NCBI GenBank assembly: GCA_963970005.1
Contig: CAXAMN010006546.1
Span: forward strand, 7,524 to 71,523
Origin: Durusdinium trenchii
Lineage: Eukaryota; Sar; Dinophyceae; Suessiales; Symbiodiniaceae
DNA length: 64,000 bases
Direction of reading: 5' to 3'
Below are positions 10,631 to 20,690 of the stretch, piece after piece. Position numbers and translations under genes: made by a program. Below the pieces are notes generated by a model, which worked only from the letters and a program-made list of their open reading frames with translations, was not told the DNA's origin and did not search any database. The stretch's first letter is position 1; every line of letters starts with the position of its first letter.

Positions 10631-12947
10631 TCAAACATGTGTATATATACATATACATGTGCATATTACATATTGATTGATCATATCAACTCTTCCATTC
10701 AAGCTCGGCCAAGCTTCTGGGAGCCGGTCTTCTTCATCCGGACGGAGCCCAGAGCTCCAAAGCTGATCAAAGCTGCTTCTGGTGGTACTGTCAGGACCTC
10801 TCCAGATTCACGAGAACAAATCCAGCAACAGCAGTCATCACTACTTTTATCAGAATGCGGACATTTTAAACATTTTGATAAGCTGGTAAACTATGAGCCA
10901 CAACTACCAGTTCTCATTGACTCATACTGCAACAGCAAAATGTCCATACTTTTGCCCAGATCAGGAAATGGCCTCCATAGAGATGGGTTCCAGTGTATGT
11001 GCTCTTGTCATCAAAGAATCGCACATAGTCTGCTTGTGTACCGGCATGCAAAACGCCCTCTGATTCTGCAACACGACGAAAAATGTAATCCTCATCGACT
11101 CCCTTCTTTTGCGCGATCATTCCCAGTGCCACTTCAAACTGATGCAAGGTGATCCGACGGTGACCCTTGGTAACCACTTTTGCGAAGACCAGGTCTACGT
11201 CGATCTGCGTGAAGATGTTATCCACAATTTCACAATCCTTGCACAGCTTGACGAAGCTCTTGCCATCCAAGTCAGGTTTGTTTGCACAGTAGGCTCTGAA
11301 AGTATCCTGCAAAGGCAAACACAACAAGTTACTGCAGTAATTCATACTTAGCAACGATAAGGACAAATGACAAGTGCAAAACGACTCATAATGAGTACCA
11401 CTACCAATTGAATAGATGTTACATGAATATTGCCAACCTCCACTGTTCCATCTTTTCCCCGCAACTGCTGGGCAATCTTCTTCTCGCTGAGGCTTCCCGC
11501 TCGACCCGCGATCCGCTTGTCTGAATCGAGGATTGTTGACATTGTTGACCCAAGTGCCGGCAAGCTCATCACCGTCTCAAAGGGATCCCTTGGGGAATTG
11601 GGGACAGTTGAGCTGGTCGGTGACGTTGAGGACCACGTCCTCATCCAGTTTCTGTTGTCCAAGAGTCTCTGAAGAGGATTGTGTTTTGGTTCTTTCATGT
11701 GTCTTCCATGTTCCAAGGACGCTACTAGGAGCAAAGGGCATCGCTACTAGGAGCAAGGACGCTACTAGGGGCTCCTGGCCTTACTAGTAACAAGAAGCTA
11801 TTAGGAAAAAAAATTAGAATTAGTATCCATTTCTCCCTTTCAATCGAAGTGAACTGAGAGCTCGACAATGTGCCCCGGCCTTTCCGGCCAGGGTCTGGCC
11901 CTCCCTCCTTGTGCGTTCCAGTGTAGGTGCTCTTGTCGTCATAGAAGCGCACGGTTTCTGCTTTTGTGCTTGTGAGAACAGGCCCACCACAACACCTAGA
12001 ACGGCATCACTTGCCATCCCGGGAATATAGAGCGCTCACAAAACAAACACCCAAACTCCAGACCTTACTCTGTGGAATACCAACAAATACATGCGGATAC
12101 ATAGAACGTACAGCCACAAGTGCACCTCACATGAGACCATACGTCTTCCAGCGTGGTATTCTTCTGCTTTGCGATGAGCTCCAGAGCTGCATCAAACTGC
12201 TCCAGCCCAATGCGCCGGTTTCCCTTCCTTGGCACAGAACATACAAAAGAAAAGTGCTCATACAAGGATCTTCAGCCTGCTAGAACCACCAAGTTGGCCA
12301 AGAGGCTGAAGCACCTTGGCAAAAATGATGTCAACATCGGTTTTGGTCAATGACCTGTCTACCATATTGGCATCCTGAACAAGCAGAATAGGCCACAGTT
12401 GAGATTGCACAGCGGGTTCTGAAACTCGACGCTGCAACAAACAAGTCTTGCAAAGTCCTTGCAAAGCTTTGCAAAGGTCTTCCCATCCATGCCTCCCACA
12501 AATTGCCATCCGACAAAACATCAATCAAACAGGTCATTCATAAGCCCAGCCCTGCCTGGCTTGATGCCGCAGAAGGCCTTGAAGGTTCTTTCCACAGTTC
12601 CCCATGCCCGAGGAACTTCGATGTCTTCAGTTTCTTCTGATATACTAACACCTCATGGAGCTGCAAAATCAATGGACGCGGCATAAAGTGCATGGCATTA
12701 AGATCAACTTTGCAATTGGACTGGGCATGGCACGGCGGCGACTTCTTGCCGTCTCACTACTGTAGTTGCTGCAGGCAGAGACACTCGGCGGTGAGTGCTC
12801 ATCATCGGTACCTCGGTACGGCTTCTGCGAAGCTAAGAGCTTTCGCACCGGAGAGCGCACATTGAGCGAAAGCTCTGAGCTTCCGTGCCACTTGGAGATG
12901 TCTGTGCGGCACCTGAAGACGTCTGCAACTGAATGAGTTTTCGTCAT
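10631..12947 (-). CDS. Tandem p25-alpha/TPPP-domain protein, multi-exon
   Basis: TPPP (p25-alpha) proteins bind and bundle microtubules. Two repeats can be assembled. Repeat 1: ~12640-12556 (TVERTFKAFCGIKPG), 12492-12458 (MDGKTFAKLCK), 12374-~12277 (DRSLTKTDVDIIFAKV), 12227-12126 (KGNRRIGLEQFDAALELIAK), from 11995 (VRFYDDKSTYTGTHKEGGP). Repeat 2: a linker exon ending 11438 (KDGTVE), then one long exon 11306-10973 (DTFRAYCANKPDLDGKSF, FTQIDVDLVFAKV, RRITLHQFEVALGMIAQKKG, VRFFDDKSTYTGTH), joined to 10797 onward (GGPDSTTRSSFDQLW). Repeat 2 lacks the internal introns of repeat 1. Introns 12493-12555 (GC-AG), 12375-12457 (GA-AG), 11996-12125 (GT-AG), 11307-11437 (GT-AG) and 10798-10972 (GC-AG) join in phase; 12228-12276 (GC-AG) is tentative. 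ATG 12947 is a guess at the start, and the stop at 10631 assumes no further splicing into the cyclase. Confidence 0.85.
11717..11805. repeat. ctactagga-type dispersed palindromic repeat (copy 1)
   Basis: gctactagga, gctactaggggctcctggc and ttactagtaac recur, with the linker gcaaggac. The same vocabulary is found at 22848-22940, 24030-24135, 30196-30290 and 56692-56760. It lies in an intron or linker of the TPPP gene. Confidence 0.85.
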
Positions 12948-13426
12948 GATGTCTGAGTGTGACTGAGCTGTGCACAGGCTGGTGATCGCGGGGTCGTTTT
13001 AGCCCGGCTTTCAGCAGACTTTGCCGTTTCCACCTTAGAGGTCAACCTCATCAACCTGTTTTGATTCGTTATTACGTGATTCGTAGAGATTCTACATGAA
13101 GTGTGGTAACTCTCATCAAAGGCACAGAGCTGCTCCTGGAATTGACACCCAATCGCGGTGGCAGCAACAAAGGCGACGATTGAGCCTCGCAAAGACCCAT
13201 GAAAGAAACTTGTGACCACAGAACGAAGAGAGATTGACAGGTTCTCCCTTTTGTGGACGGATAAGCACCCTTCAACGGTCTTGCAGGGCGTGGTTCTCCC
13301 GAAAAAGGCACCAAGAACCAAAAGGCTGCCAGCCTGTTTCTTCATCAATGTTCTTCGTCGCGCAAGTTCAGCACCAGCAGCTGTCTTTGGTTGTGGTGTA
13401 GGAGATGTGTTTCGCATTCCTGACAA
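12944..13426 (-). CDS. Possible upstream exon, unrecognised
   Basis: A 160-codon minus-strand frame (ATG region RNTSPTPQPKTAAGAELARR, then LMKKQAGSLLVLGAFFGR) immediately upstream of the proposed TPPP start. The composition is protein-like at the N-terminal end only. It may be a 5' exon of the same gene or chance. Confidence 0.25.
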   Translation of the reverse strand: MSGMRNTSPTPQPKTAAGAELARRRTLMKKQAGSLLVLGAFFGRTTPCKTVEGCLSVHKRENLSISLRSVVTSFFHGSLRGSIVAFVAATAIGCQFQEQLCAFDESYHTSCRISTNHVITNQNRLMRLTSKVETAKSAESRAKTTPRSPACAQLSHTQTS

Positions 13427-13429
13427 AGG

Positions 13430-15430
13430 CAGTGTCCTTCCATCAACATATTCCTAGATGTGCTTCCTTCAGGCTGACACGATGACTTCGGCGAAACACG
13501 TGTCACTTTGTCCCTGTCCAGAAAGTGGCTCGGAGTGCGTTCCACATTCCACAATGGCACCTTGGTATGCAATGGGTTATGTTGCTGAAGGCAATGAATG
13601 GGCCAACCATGCTTGCAAATCTGCAGGCAAGCTGCTTCTTGTGACAGGCTCACATATCAACGCCTGAAAGCATCTATATATGCTATGCCGCCTAGCTCAT
13701 AGTGGTGCAGGTTCCCGAACAATCGGGAAGCCACGTGACACGACGCGGCATGTGAAATCTAGACTTTATCACACCTCATCAGAGTCCTCAGGCAGACTCC
13801 GTGAACGCACAGGGACGACCTGGCAAAATATGCGAGCATGATCCAATCCAAGAAATCAGTGTGCTCTTCCAAAATGAGGGCGAGCCTAAAGGCAAAGTGG
13901 GATTTGGAAGAATGTGCAACGAAGAAAATGTTCAATCATTCCAACCCATGCAAGCACCGCCTTGTCCGGGCTCCGGTTGACACTTCTGGAAGGGCTGGGA
14001 CTAGTCCTGGAGCCGCCCCGATCTGGACAGCCAGGGAGCCGCCGTGGGAGGGCCTCCTGGCAGTGTGTGCAAGCGCTAAGTGGCACTAAATGGACATTGC
14101 GAAGTGGCTCAGAATACTGCAGGATCCAAGAGTTTTTGTTGTCTGAGAAAGAAAATGTCCTATTGAACCTGGGAACTGTCTCTTGCAGCGAGGGTTCTTC
14201 AAGAAAGCTTCTCCCACCCCTGAGGCCAGGGGAAGCTTCCTTCAAGAAGCACGACTTTTCTTGCCTGTTCCCTGCTTCAAGCAAAAATAAATAGATCGGC
14301 AAATCCAGGTCTTTGGGGTCCGTATCTCTTGCTAACTTCTCCACACGTCTCCTTGTGCTGCAGCGGCTTCACCTCACCAGCCATGGTCATGCTCCTAAAT
14401 CTCCCGACCAAAAACAACTTTGGGTTGCCTCAACTGGGCTTCCGGTTTGGAAATCAAACAAGATAGTGCAGCCCCAAGATGGAGCCACCCCACAAGCAAG
14501 AATTTAAACAGGAAGAAGATGCAGATTTGTTTCAGAATAATATGATAAAATGAATTCACAGGTGGTTCTTTTCCAAGGTGCCCTGCCTGGACGCACTGTA
14601 CTGTAACCTGACCGGACACTTCGTCCGTTTCGTCACGGTTTCGTCCGCTTCGAAGCAAACAACCGTGGCGTCCGCTTTCGGAGCTCCGAGGCTCCAACTG
14701 CAACTTGTGGCCGCATGGATGGAGCGCTGGAGCCCCTCTACCGACAATGCTACCAAAACCCACGCGGCGAAGTGAAATACGCCGTGCACAATTGTTTGCA
14801 CCTTTAGTTGCCTTCAGTCCAATTGCAAAACACTGTGAAAGAAAGACTCAGAGTCCAGATGAATGTTGGAGGAATAGTTGGTTGGTGTCTGTTCCTGTTG
14901 TCAGTCTCACATTCCTATTCCGGGTCCTTTCACTCGATGTTCCAAACAAACCAACACATCCCCAGCAGACCCATAACTTTTGTTTGGCATCCGCTTGCTT
15001 TGCTTCTGCAGGCTCTCAACCTTGCAGCACAGCAATTTATCCACTGGCTGCCAAGTGCTTCCAAGTTTGGGGCCCAGGGTTTCAAAGCTTTGGAGAGCTC
15101 TGCCTGCGCAGAAGAATTTAAAGTTTGACATTCCTAGAGCAAAGGATGCAAATGACTCTGCAAATGAAAAGAAATCCTGCCGTGCCTGGAAGCCAAGCCA
15201 ATCGGGTGCTGCCCCAGAGCGCTGGCTGTAGCGGCAGATTGCCTCCACCTCTTCAGACCAGCAGCGAATGTCCATCGGCGTATCCCTGGCCAAACCAAAA
15301 AGAGCTTCCTAAAGTGCTCTACAAAAGAAAACCTTTTTTAAGCCAGCCCTTACTTACTTGATTATGTAAGCAAGGAAGTAAGCTACTGGCTACTTATATG
15401 AGCTAGTACATATGGACGCAGGATAGCTTG
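13430..15430. other. No recognised gene apart from a hairpin repeat
   Basis: Several medium-length open frames on both strands overlap each other and show no family motif. The only clear structure is the inverted repeat at 14195-14250. Confidence 0.4.
14195..14250. repeat. Imperfect hairpin repeat, copy A
   Basis: Left arm ttcttcaagaaagcttctcc pairs imperfectly with right arm ggggaagcttccttcaagaa around a cctgaggcc core. A related copy is at 15432-15486. It is probably a small non-autonomous element; no flanking duplication was identified. Confidence 0.8.
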
Positions 15431-15431
15431 C

Positions 15432-15486
15432 GCTTCCTCAAGGAAGCTCCCCCGCCTGAGGGCCGGGGGGGCTTCCTTGAAGAAGC
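15432..15486. repeat. Imperfect hairpin repeat, copy B
   Basis: Left arm gcttcctcaaggaagctccc matches the reverse complement of the right arm gggggcttccttgaagaagc at all but about two positions. The core cctgagggcc resembles that of copy A. Confidence 0.85.
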
Positions 15487-15840
15487 ACTCGCCATAATGA
15501 GTTGGTTCCTGGATTCTTACGAAAACTTAACTCCTGTGGCTTTGGCTTTCCCTTTGGCTTCCCCACCTCCGAAGGATCCTGCCAAGTGCCGCTTCCAACC
15601 TGATATGACCCAGTGCCCAATTCGGTCAACTCAACTTTGCTGCTTGGCTTCCTACCTTGGCACGCACAGTTCTCCAATGAGAACCCAATCCAATACGACA
15701 GGCTCATGGGAGAACTCAAACCTGGGCACAAAGACTTCACAAAGACACAACGCCAGTAACTCCAAAAAAAGCATCTGAATTTCCTTTAGCACATGCTGCA
15801 AGCTCCCCCCAAAAGCTTGTTACTGCTCACATGAACTGAC

Positions 15841-15936
15841 CTTCAAGGAGTCCAGGTCCTCCCGCACGGCGAGTCCTTTTGCAAACTGCGAGGGCTCGCA
15901 ACCTCCACTTGATGGAGCCGGAAGGTCCCCGAGTTT
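15841..15936 (-). CDS. Candidate 3' exon of the C2/coiled-coil gene
   Basis: A 32-codon phase-0 frame (KLGDLPAPSSGGCEPSQFAK, then GLAVREDLDSLK) sits between a CATAG acceptor-like site and a canonical GAAG^GTCAGT donor, 34 nt downstream of the stop codon of the 15971-18982 ORF. If a ~40-nt intron begins at CAG just before the AGC TAG codons, the stop is removed and the frame continues in phase. This is inference from splice-site phase only. Confidence 0.4.
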
Positions 15937-15970
15937 CTATGGTACGTTGTCGATATTTTGATGCTCTCAC

Positions 15971-18900
15971 CTAGCTCTGAGGCTGCCTCATGAGAAACTC
16001 AAGCTCTTTGATTCGGGCATCCTTCTTGGCGATCTCCACCTCCAAGCGTGAAATATCTGAGCCATACTTCTTGGAGCTTTCAGTCAGTTGCTGTTGCAGC
16101 ATCTGCAAGCGCTGCTCTGCTGCCAAACAGCGCTGTTCCCACTCGAAGCGCTTCGCCTCCACATGAGCCAACTGTTCTTGTTCTGCCTCACTTAGTGCAT
16201 GAGGTACCGGATCAGCTGCTGGTGATACAGCTGACACAGCTGCCACTGGAGCTGGAGCTGCTGGAGCCGAAGGGCCCACAGGGCCCTGGAAGCCTTCGCG
16301 TGGCTCCTGCAGCCTGAAACGACCATCGGAAGCCCCTGATGCCGATTTCGCCTGAAGCTCAGAGGCCAACTTTTGCAAGCGGGAAATCTCTGCATCTTTC
16401 TGTGCAAGGCTTACCTTCAGCTCCTGGGCTTCATCATTGGTGGAATCCTGGCGTTTTTTGGTCAGCAAGCCAGTGCAACGCTCACGTAACTTCAAATTTT
16501 CTGTTTTGAGCCTTTCGATATCAACCTGCACTTTTTGCGCCTTTTGAACCTCCTGCAGGGAATTCTCAAGGATCTTCTCCAGTTTGCCAATCACCTTTTC
16601 CTGAGTCTTGGCCGTTTGACGGTAGGTCTCCAACTTCTTGCCTTCCTCTTGCAAACGCTGCAATTCTCGGTTCTGTTCCAAGTGCACTTGTTGAAGCTCA
16701 TCAAGGGAGCGCTCCAGTCCATTGACTCGATTCACCTCCTTGACCATATCCTCCAATCGCCGACCCAATTCGGCTCCTTTGGCTTTCTCCTCTCGGTACT
16801 TCTCTACAGTTCTCTGCAGTTTTCCAGCAAGCTCAGCAGCGCTCATGTGTTCTAAACCTTCTGGAGGAGGTCGATGCTGAACGGCTTCTGCAAGCTTTTC
16901 TTCATCCTCAATCTGTGAACGCAAAGACTTATTATCGTTCTTCAACACTTGTACTTGCCGCCGGAGTGCGACGATCTCTTCCCCAGCACGCTTCAAGGCT
17001 GCCGCTCGTAGATTGAACTCTTTGGAGAGTTGAACAGACAGTTCATGATTGAGCCTGAAGTCCTTTGCTTCTTGCTCCAATGCAACCGAAACTGATCCAT
17101 GAGCTGCACCTGGAGCGCTTGGAGCAAGAGCTGGGGCCATAGATGGACGTTGTGGCGAGGATGAGACTCCACCTCGTGGCCAAATACGAAGCTCCAGCTC
17201 TAAGCAAGTAGATGCACCGGGCGCCTCCAAAAGCCTCAAGTCTGACAAGAAGGACCTGGACATTGGATCTGATCCCGATTGTATCAAAGCAGTGGCATCC
17301 AATGAGGCAAAACCAAGTAGTCTTCCACAGAGCGGTGCATCCGGGTCCGTCGATGCGCGGGAGCAATCGAACAGGAGAAGCGCCAAGCTGCGAAGGGCTG
17401 CGGGGTTCGCTAGGCAACGGACAACAAACTGGTTCCACTGCGGAGTTTGGGAAGAAGCCGAACCACTTGCCACTGGAGTAAGGAAGCACTTCAAGCCACT
17501 TGTGGCTGCAAAGTGCGTTTCTAGAAAGCTCGAGAGCTCAACTCTCTGATCGTAGAAGAACGTCACCATTGGTATCTGCAGGCTCCTGGTATCGAATCCA
17601 ATGGAGGACTCAGGGCAAATCGCTAATAGAGGATCATCCACAGCGTCAGGCAAAGGTCGGCCAGCAGGTACCCCATGTACCCTGACTTCTACACCATGTG
17701 AGAGGCCATCTGCAAGAGCATCCAAGGTCTCATGAGCAGGTTCCCTGGTGATGGACACCACAAGTCCAGGGCGCGGCCGCGAGTATGCAGCAGCAGTGCT
17801 TGACGACCTGGCATAAAGATGCACCGGACAAAGCATGGGCATGGTAACTGGTGTCCACTGTAGGTTCAGCAGAGCGTCTGTTGAAACACCATCTGGAGTC
17901 CCAGAAACCATCTCCAAGGCAAGTCCAACTAGCAACCCTGGCGACGCTGATGCTGAGGGCAACGGCACTATGATTTCCTGGTTAAACCAGACTTCCCCAA
18001 GCGTGCCGCTGAGCGGTACTGCTTTGAGACTTCGTGAGGCTGTTTCATGCATCACATGCCCTCCTGGCTGCAGCAGTCTGACTGCCACTCGGAAAACACA
18101 ATGAGAGCTCTCTGCCAGAATTGGCAACGCATCTGCGCGGTGCACAAGCACTCGAAGGCGGCTTTCAAAAGGCCTGGCCTGCCAAAGGGATCTATCTAGG
18201 GACGGAGCCAGTGCTGATTCAATCGTGTGTGGTTTCAAAGACTTTGCCTCTTCTGGATTGAGTGCTTTCACCTGCATTACAAGAGTGCTGCGTCCAACAG
18301 TGAGCTCTTTGTTCTCCGAGCTTCGAGTAAAACTCACATTCCGAACCAACCTCTTCGACCCCGTCCCGTTCTCCAAGATCTTCAGCTCCTCCAAGCTCAC
18401 GAGGCCACTGCCCAGAAGCTTGGCTGTTGGAGCATCTGGATTGGAGGGATCAATGACATTCAGAAAAGCAGAGACCCTGAGCTTCTCCTTCACCAAGTCC
18501 CCATCTGCCGAAAGCAAAAGAGTGCTGCTGGCAAAAACAGGACGCTCTGCTGGTAAGGAGACATCTGTGCGACGCTTCTCTGCATGGCCTTCCAACTGCA
18601 CCTCCAAGAAGTATGCAAATGCACTGGCAAACTCACACTCACCTACTGTGATGTCCAGCACCCAACTTGTGGTTATGGGGCCCTTGCTGAGCAAACTCTC
18701 ATTCTGACGGCGCAGATCGTCCATGGCCTTGCGGCTGTCATCAAGCTCCTGCTCCAAGGCTTCCTTCTCCTTTCGGAGTTGTTCCTCCAATGTTGGCGCA
18801 TCTGGCGCGGCATCACCACCTTTGGGCGCCTCCGGTCCTTCAGGCACAGGCGGTGCATGCGGTTCGTCTGGTGCATCTGGACCGGCATCATCTCCGTCAG

Positions 18901-18982
18901 GTGGCGCCCCATCAGCTCCATCGGATTTGGGCACCTCTGGTGGCGTCTCTTCCGCTTCACCGGATTCGGCCGCATCAGGCAT
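15971..18982 (-). CDS. C2-domain and coiled-coil protein, CCDC33-like
   Basis: An uninterrupted 1003-codon frame, the longest non-transposon ORF here. Residues 1-70 are acidic and Pro/Ala/Asp-rich. A short coiled coil (LRKEKEALEQELDDSRKAMD) follows at ~70-95. Three beta-rich segments at ~100-255, ~270-400 and ~460-610 look like C2 or C2-like domains, for example SRLRVLVHRADALP in the second. A long heptad-rich coiled coil fills ~640-1000 (YRQTAKTQEKVIGKLEKILE). C2 repeats plus a C-terminal coiled coil is the architecture of CCDC33, which I name from memory of the family. ATG 18982 is supported by an in-frame TGA 27 nt upstream; an overlapping 11-codon upstream ORF begins at the ATG 25 nt before it. 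The TAG stop at 15971 abuts GTGAGAG, a splice-donor-like sequence. Lack of introns over 3 kb contrasts with its neighbours. Confidence 0.7.
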   Translation of the reverse strand: MPDAAESGEAEETPPEVPKSDGADGAPPDGDDAGPDAPDEPHAPPVPEGPEAPKGGDAAPDAPTLEEQLRKEKEALEQELDDSRKAMDDLRRQNESLLSKGPITTSWVLDITVGECEFASAFAYFLEVQLEGHAEKRRTDVSLPAERPVFASSTLLLSADGDLVKEKLRVSAFLNVIDPSNPDAPTAKLLGSGLVSLEELKILENGTGSKRLVRNVSFTRSSENKELTVGRSTLVMQVKALNPEEAKSLKPHTIESALAPSLDRSLWQARPFESRLRVLVHRADALPILAESSHCVFRVAVRLLQPGGHVMHETASRSLKAVPLSGTLGEVWFNQEIIVPLPSASASPGLLVGLALEMVSGTPDGVSTDALLNLQWTPVTMPMLCPVHLYARSSSTAAAYSRPRPGLVVSITREPAHETLDALADGLSHGVEVRVHGVPAGRPLPDAVDDPLLAICPESSIGFDTRSLQIPMVTFFYDQRVELSSFLETHFAATSGLKCFLTPVASGSASSQTPQWNQFVVRCLANPAALRSLALLLFDCSRASTDPDAPLCGRLLGFASLDATALIQSGSDPMSRSFLSDLRLLEAPGASTCLELELRIWPRGGVSSSPQRPSMAPALAPSAPGAAHGSVSVALEQEAKDFRLNHELSVQLSKEFNLRAAALKRAGEEIVALRRQVQVLKNDNKSLRSQIEDEEKLAEAVQHRPPPEGLEHMSAAELAGKLQRTVEKYREEKAKGAELGRRLEDMVKEVNRVNGLERSLDELQQVHLEQNRELQRLQEEGKKLETYRQTAKTQEKVIGKLEKILENSLQEVQKAQKVQVDIERLKTENLKLRERCTGLLTKKRQDSTNDEAQELKVSLAQKDAEISRLQKLASELQAKSASGASDGRFRLQEPREGFQGPVGPSAPAAPAPVAAVSAVSPAADPVPHALSEAEQEQLAHVEAKRFEWEQRCLAAEQRLQMLQQQLTESSKKYGSDISRLEVEIAKKDARIKELEFLMRQPQS

Positions 18983-19029
18983 TGGCCCGGAAAGGGAAGA
19001 CTGCGGTCATGCTGAGTGGCTGAAGGGTC

Positions 19030-20690
19030 GAAACTTGAGGCTCTAGTGGCTTTTCCGCAAAGTGAGGCCCTCAGATGTAACAGTGTGCAGTGAATGCGAG
19101 ATTGTTTGAAGTTGAGAGCAACTTAAGACTGGAAGTGCAAGCTGAGGGAAGCACACTTCGTGAATTACAGCCTCGGGTTCATGCGATCAATGGGCCTTCC
19201 AAAGAATCATGCTGCATTCACGGCAGGCGGCATCTACAGCGATTGCAGCTTCATGCAGCGCATAGAGAAAAAGAGGCGCCCCCGGGTGTAGAACCTTGGT
19301 CTTGCGCTTTCAGCAGTCCTTATGTTAATGATTGAATGAACTGTTTGACTGTAGTTGGCTCAATGTGCCTTGGCCCCCCTTTTCCTGAGCATTTTGAGCA
19401 AAGGCACATTATCTGCAAAGATGCGGAGTGATGCTCCTCGTAGGGTTGGCAAGACGGCAGCCAAGTCAGAGGCATAACTTGTGGCTCGGTGGTCCAAGAC
19501 CTGCGCTGTGATTTAGAGAAGCCACAAGGATGTCTCAGCTTGGAACAACTCAGCTGAACAGTTGGAAGCAAGGGCTGAGAACATCTGAGAACCTCGCGAT
19601 CAGGTTGGCTCGCTGAAACTTTCCCGAAGCTGCCCTGAGCCATGTGGCTAAGTGGCCAGTCAAAGGGTCACAGAAACAATGCGAAACACATCGTCACATC
19701 ATTTAACCTTCAGTTTGACCTTTCTTACATACACAAGCTCGTTCACTTGGCCACCTTGGCTAAACCCTGCAAATGCCTCAAATGTCTGATATTGCCATCA
19801 AAGGCCGCGACGCATCGCCCTAGTCTTTCCCGCTTACAGCATAAGTTGTTGCACACGTTAGGGACATAATTTGCGCCACAAGCCTTTCCTCACAAAAACA
19901 GAACTTATTGGTGTGTACCAAGTGGCCAGTCGGTTGCACGGCCGGTGAGAAGGGTCACCTGCATTGAAACTTAGAATGTACAGCAGCATCACTGATGCTA
20001 GTGACTATAGTGATAAATCCAAATCCAGCTCTTCATTTCACCTTGAAGAACATAAAGAAAATGCTCAATCCAGACTGCAAACTGCAATGAGCACCATAAG
20101 TATCCCCAGCTGAGTAATGGACAAAATCCATGGTTGTAGGGACCTATTGACGTGGGAGATAGCCCTCTTTACACTACTTTTACATAGAGGAACCAGCGGT
20201 GCCACCGAATCAAACCAGTTCAATGTCCAATCCTCAGCTCAGTTCTTCTCATCCTCAGCGGCCTCCTGCTGCCTTGGTGCGGCCCACTGCACCAGTTTTT
20301 CAGCAATGAGCACAGTAGCCGCATCTTGATCACAGGTGGTCCTGAGATCCCCAGAGAATAAAGAACTTGCTGAGAGTGGGCAATGAAAAACAAAGAACGA
20401 GAGAGAGAGAGAGAGAACTGAGAAGTAGTCGATCGTTTATAGTATTTTGTGCTCTCTGTTCTATATAAGTATACAGTAGTCTAATTGTGATGATTCTTGC
20501 CCAAAGCATTGGCATTCACTTTGCCAGGGCTCACAGAACCTCCACCTCCAAGTCTTCGTAGTTGCTGAAGCAACAAGAGAGCGGAATATCCCACGTAGCT
20601 GCCAAACCTCAGGCTGCAATGGAAGGCAAACCAAGGATCTGGATATCATTTTCCTAAAACTCCCACAGACGTTCTGCGTCTACTTTTTGG
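19030..20690. other. No recognised gene
   Basis: No family motif found on either strand. A (GA)n run is at about 20397-20416. The phrase aagtggccagtc occurs at both 19651 and 19919. Confidence 0.4.
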
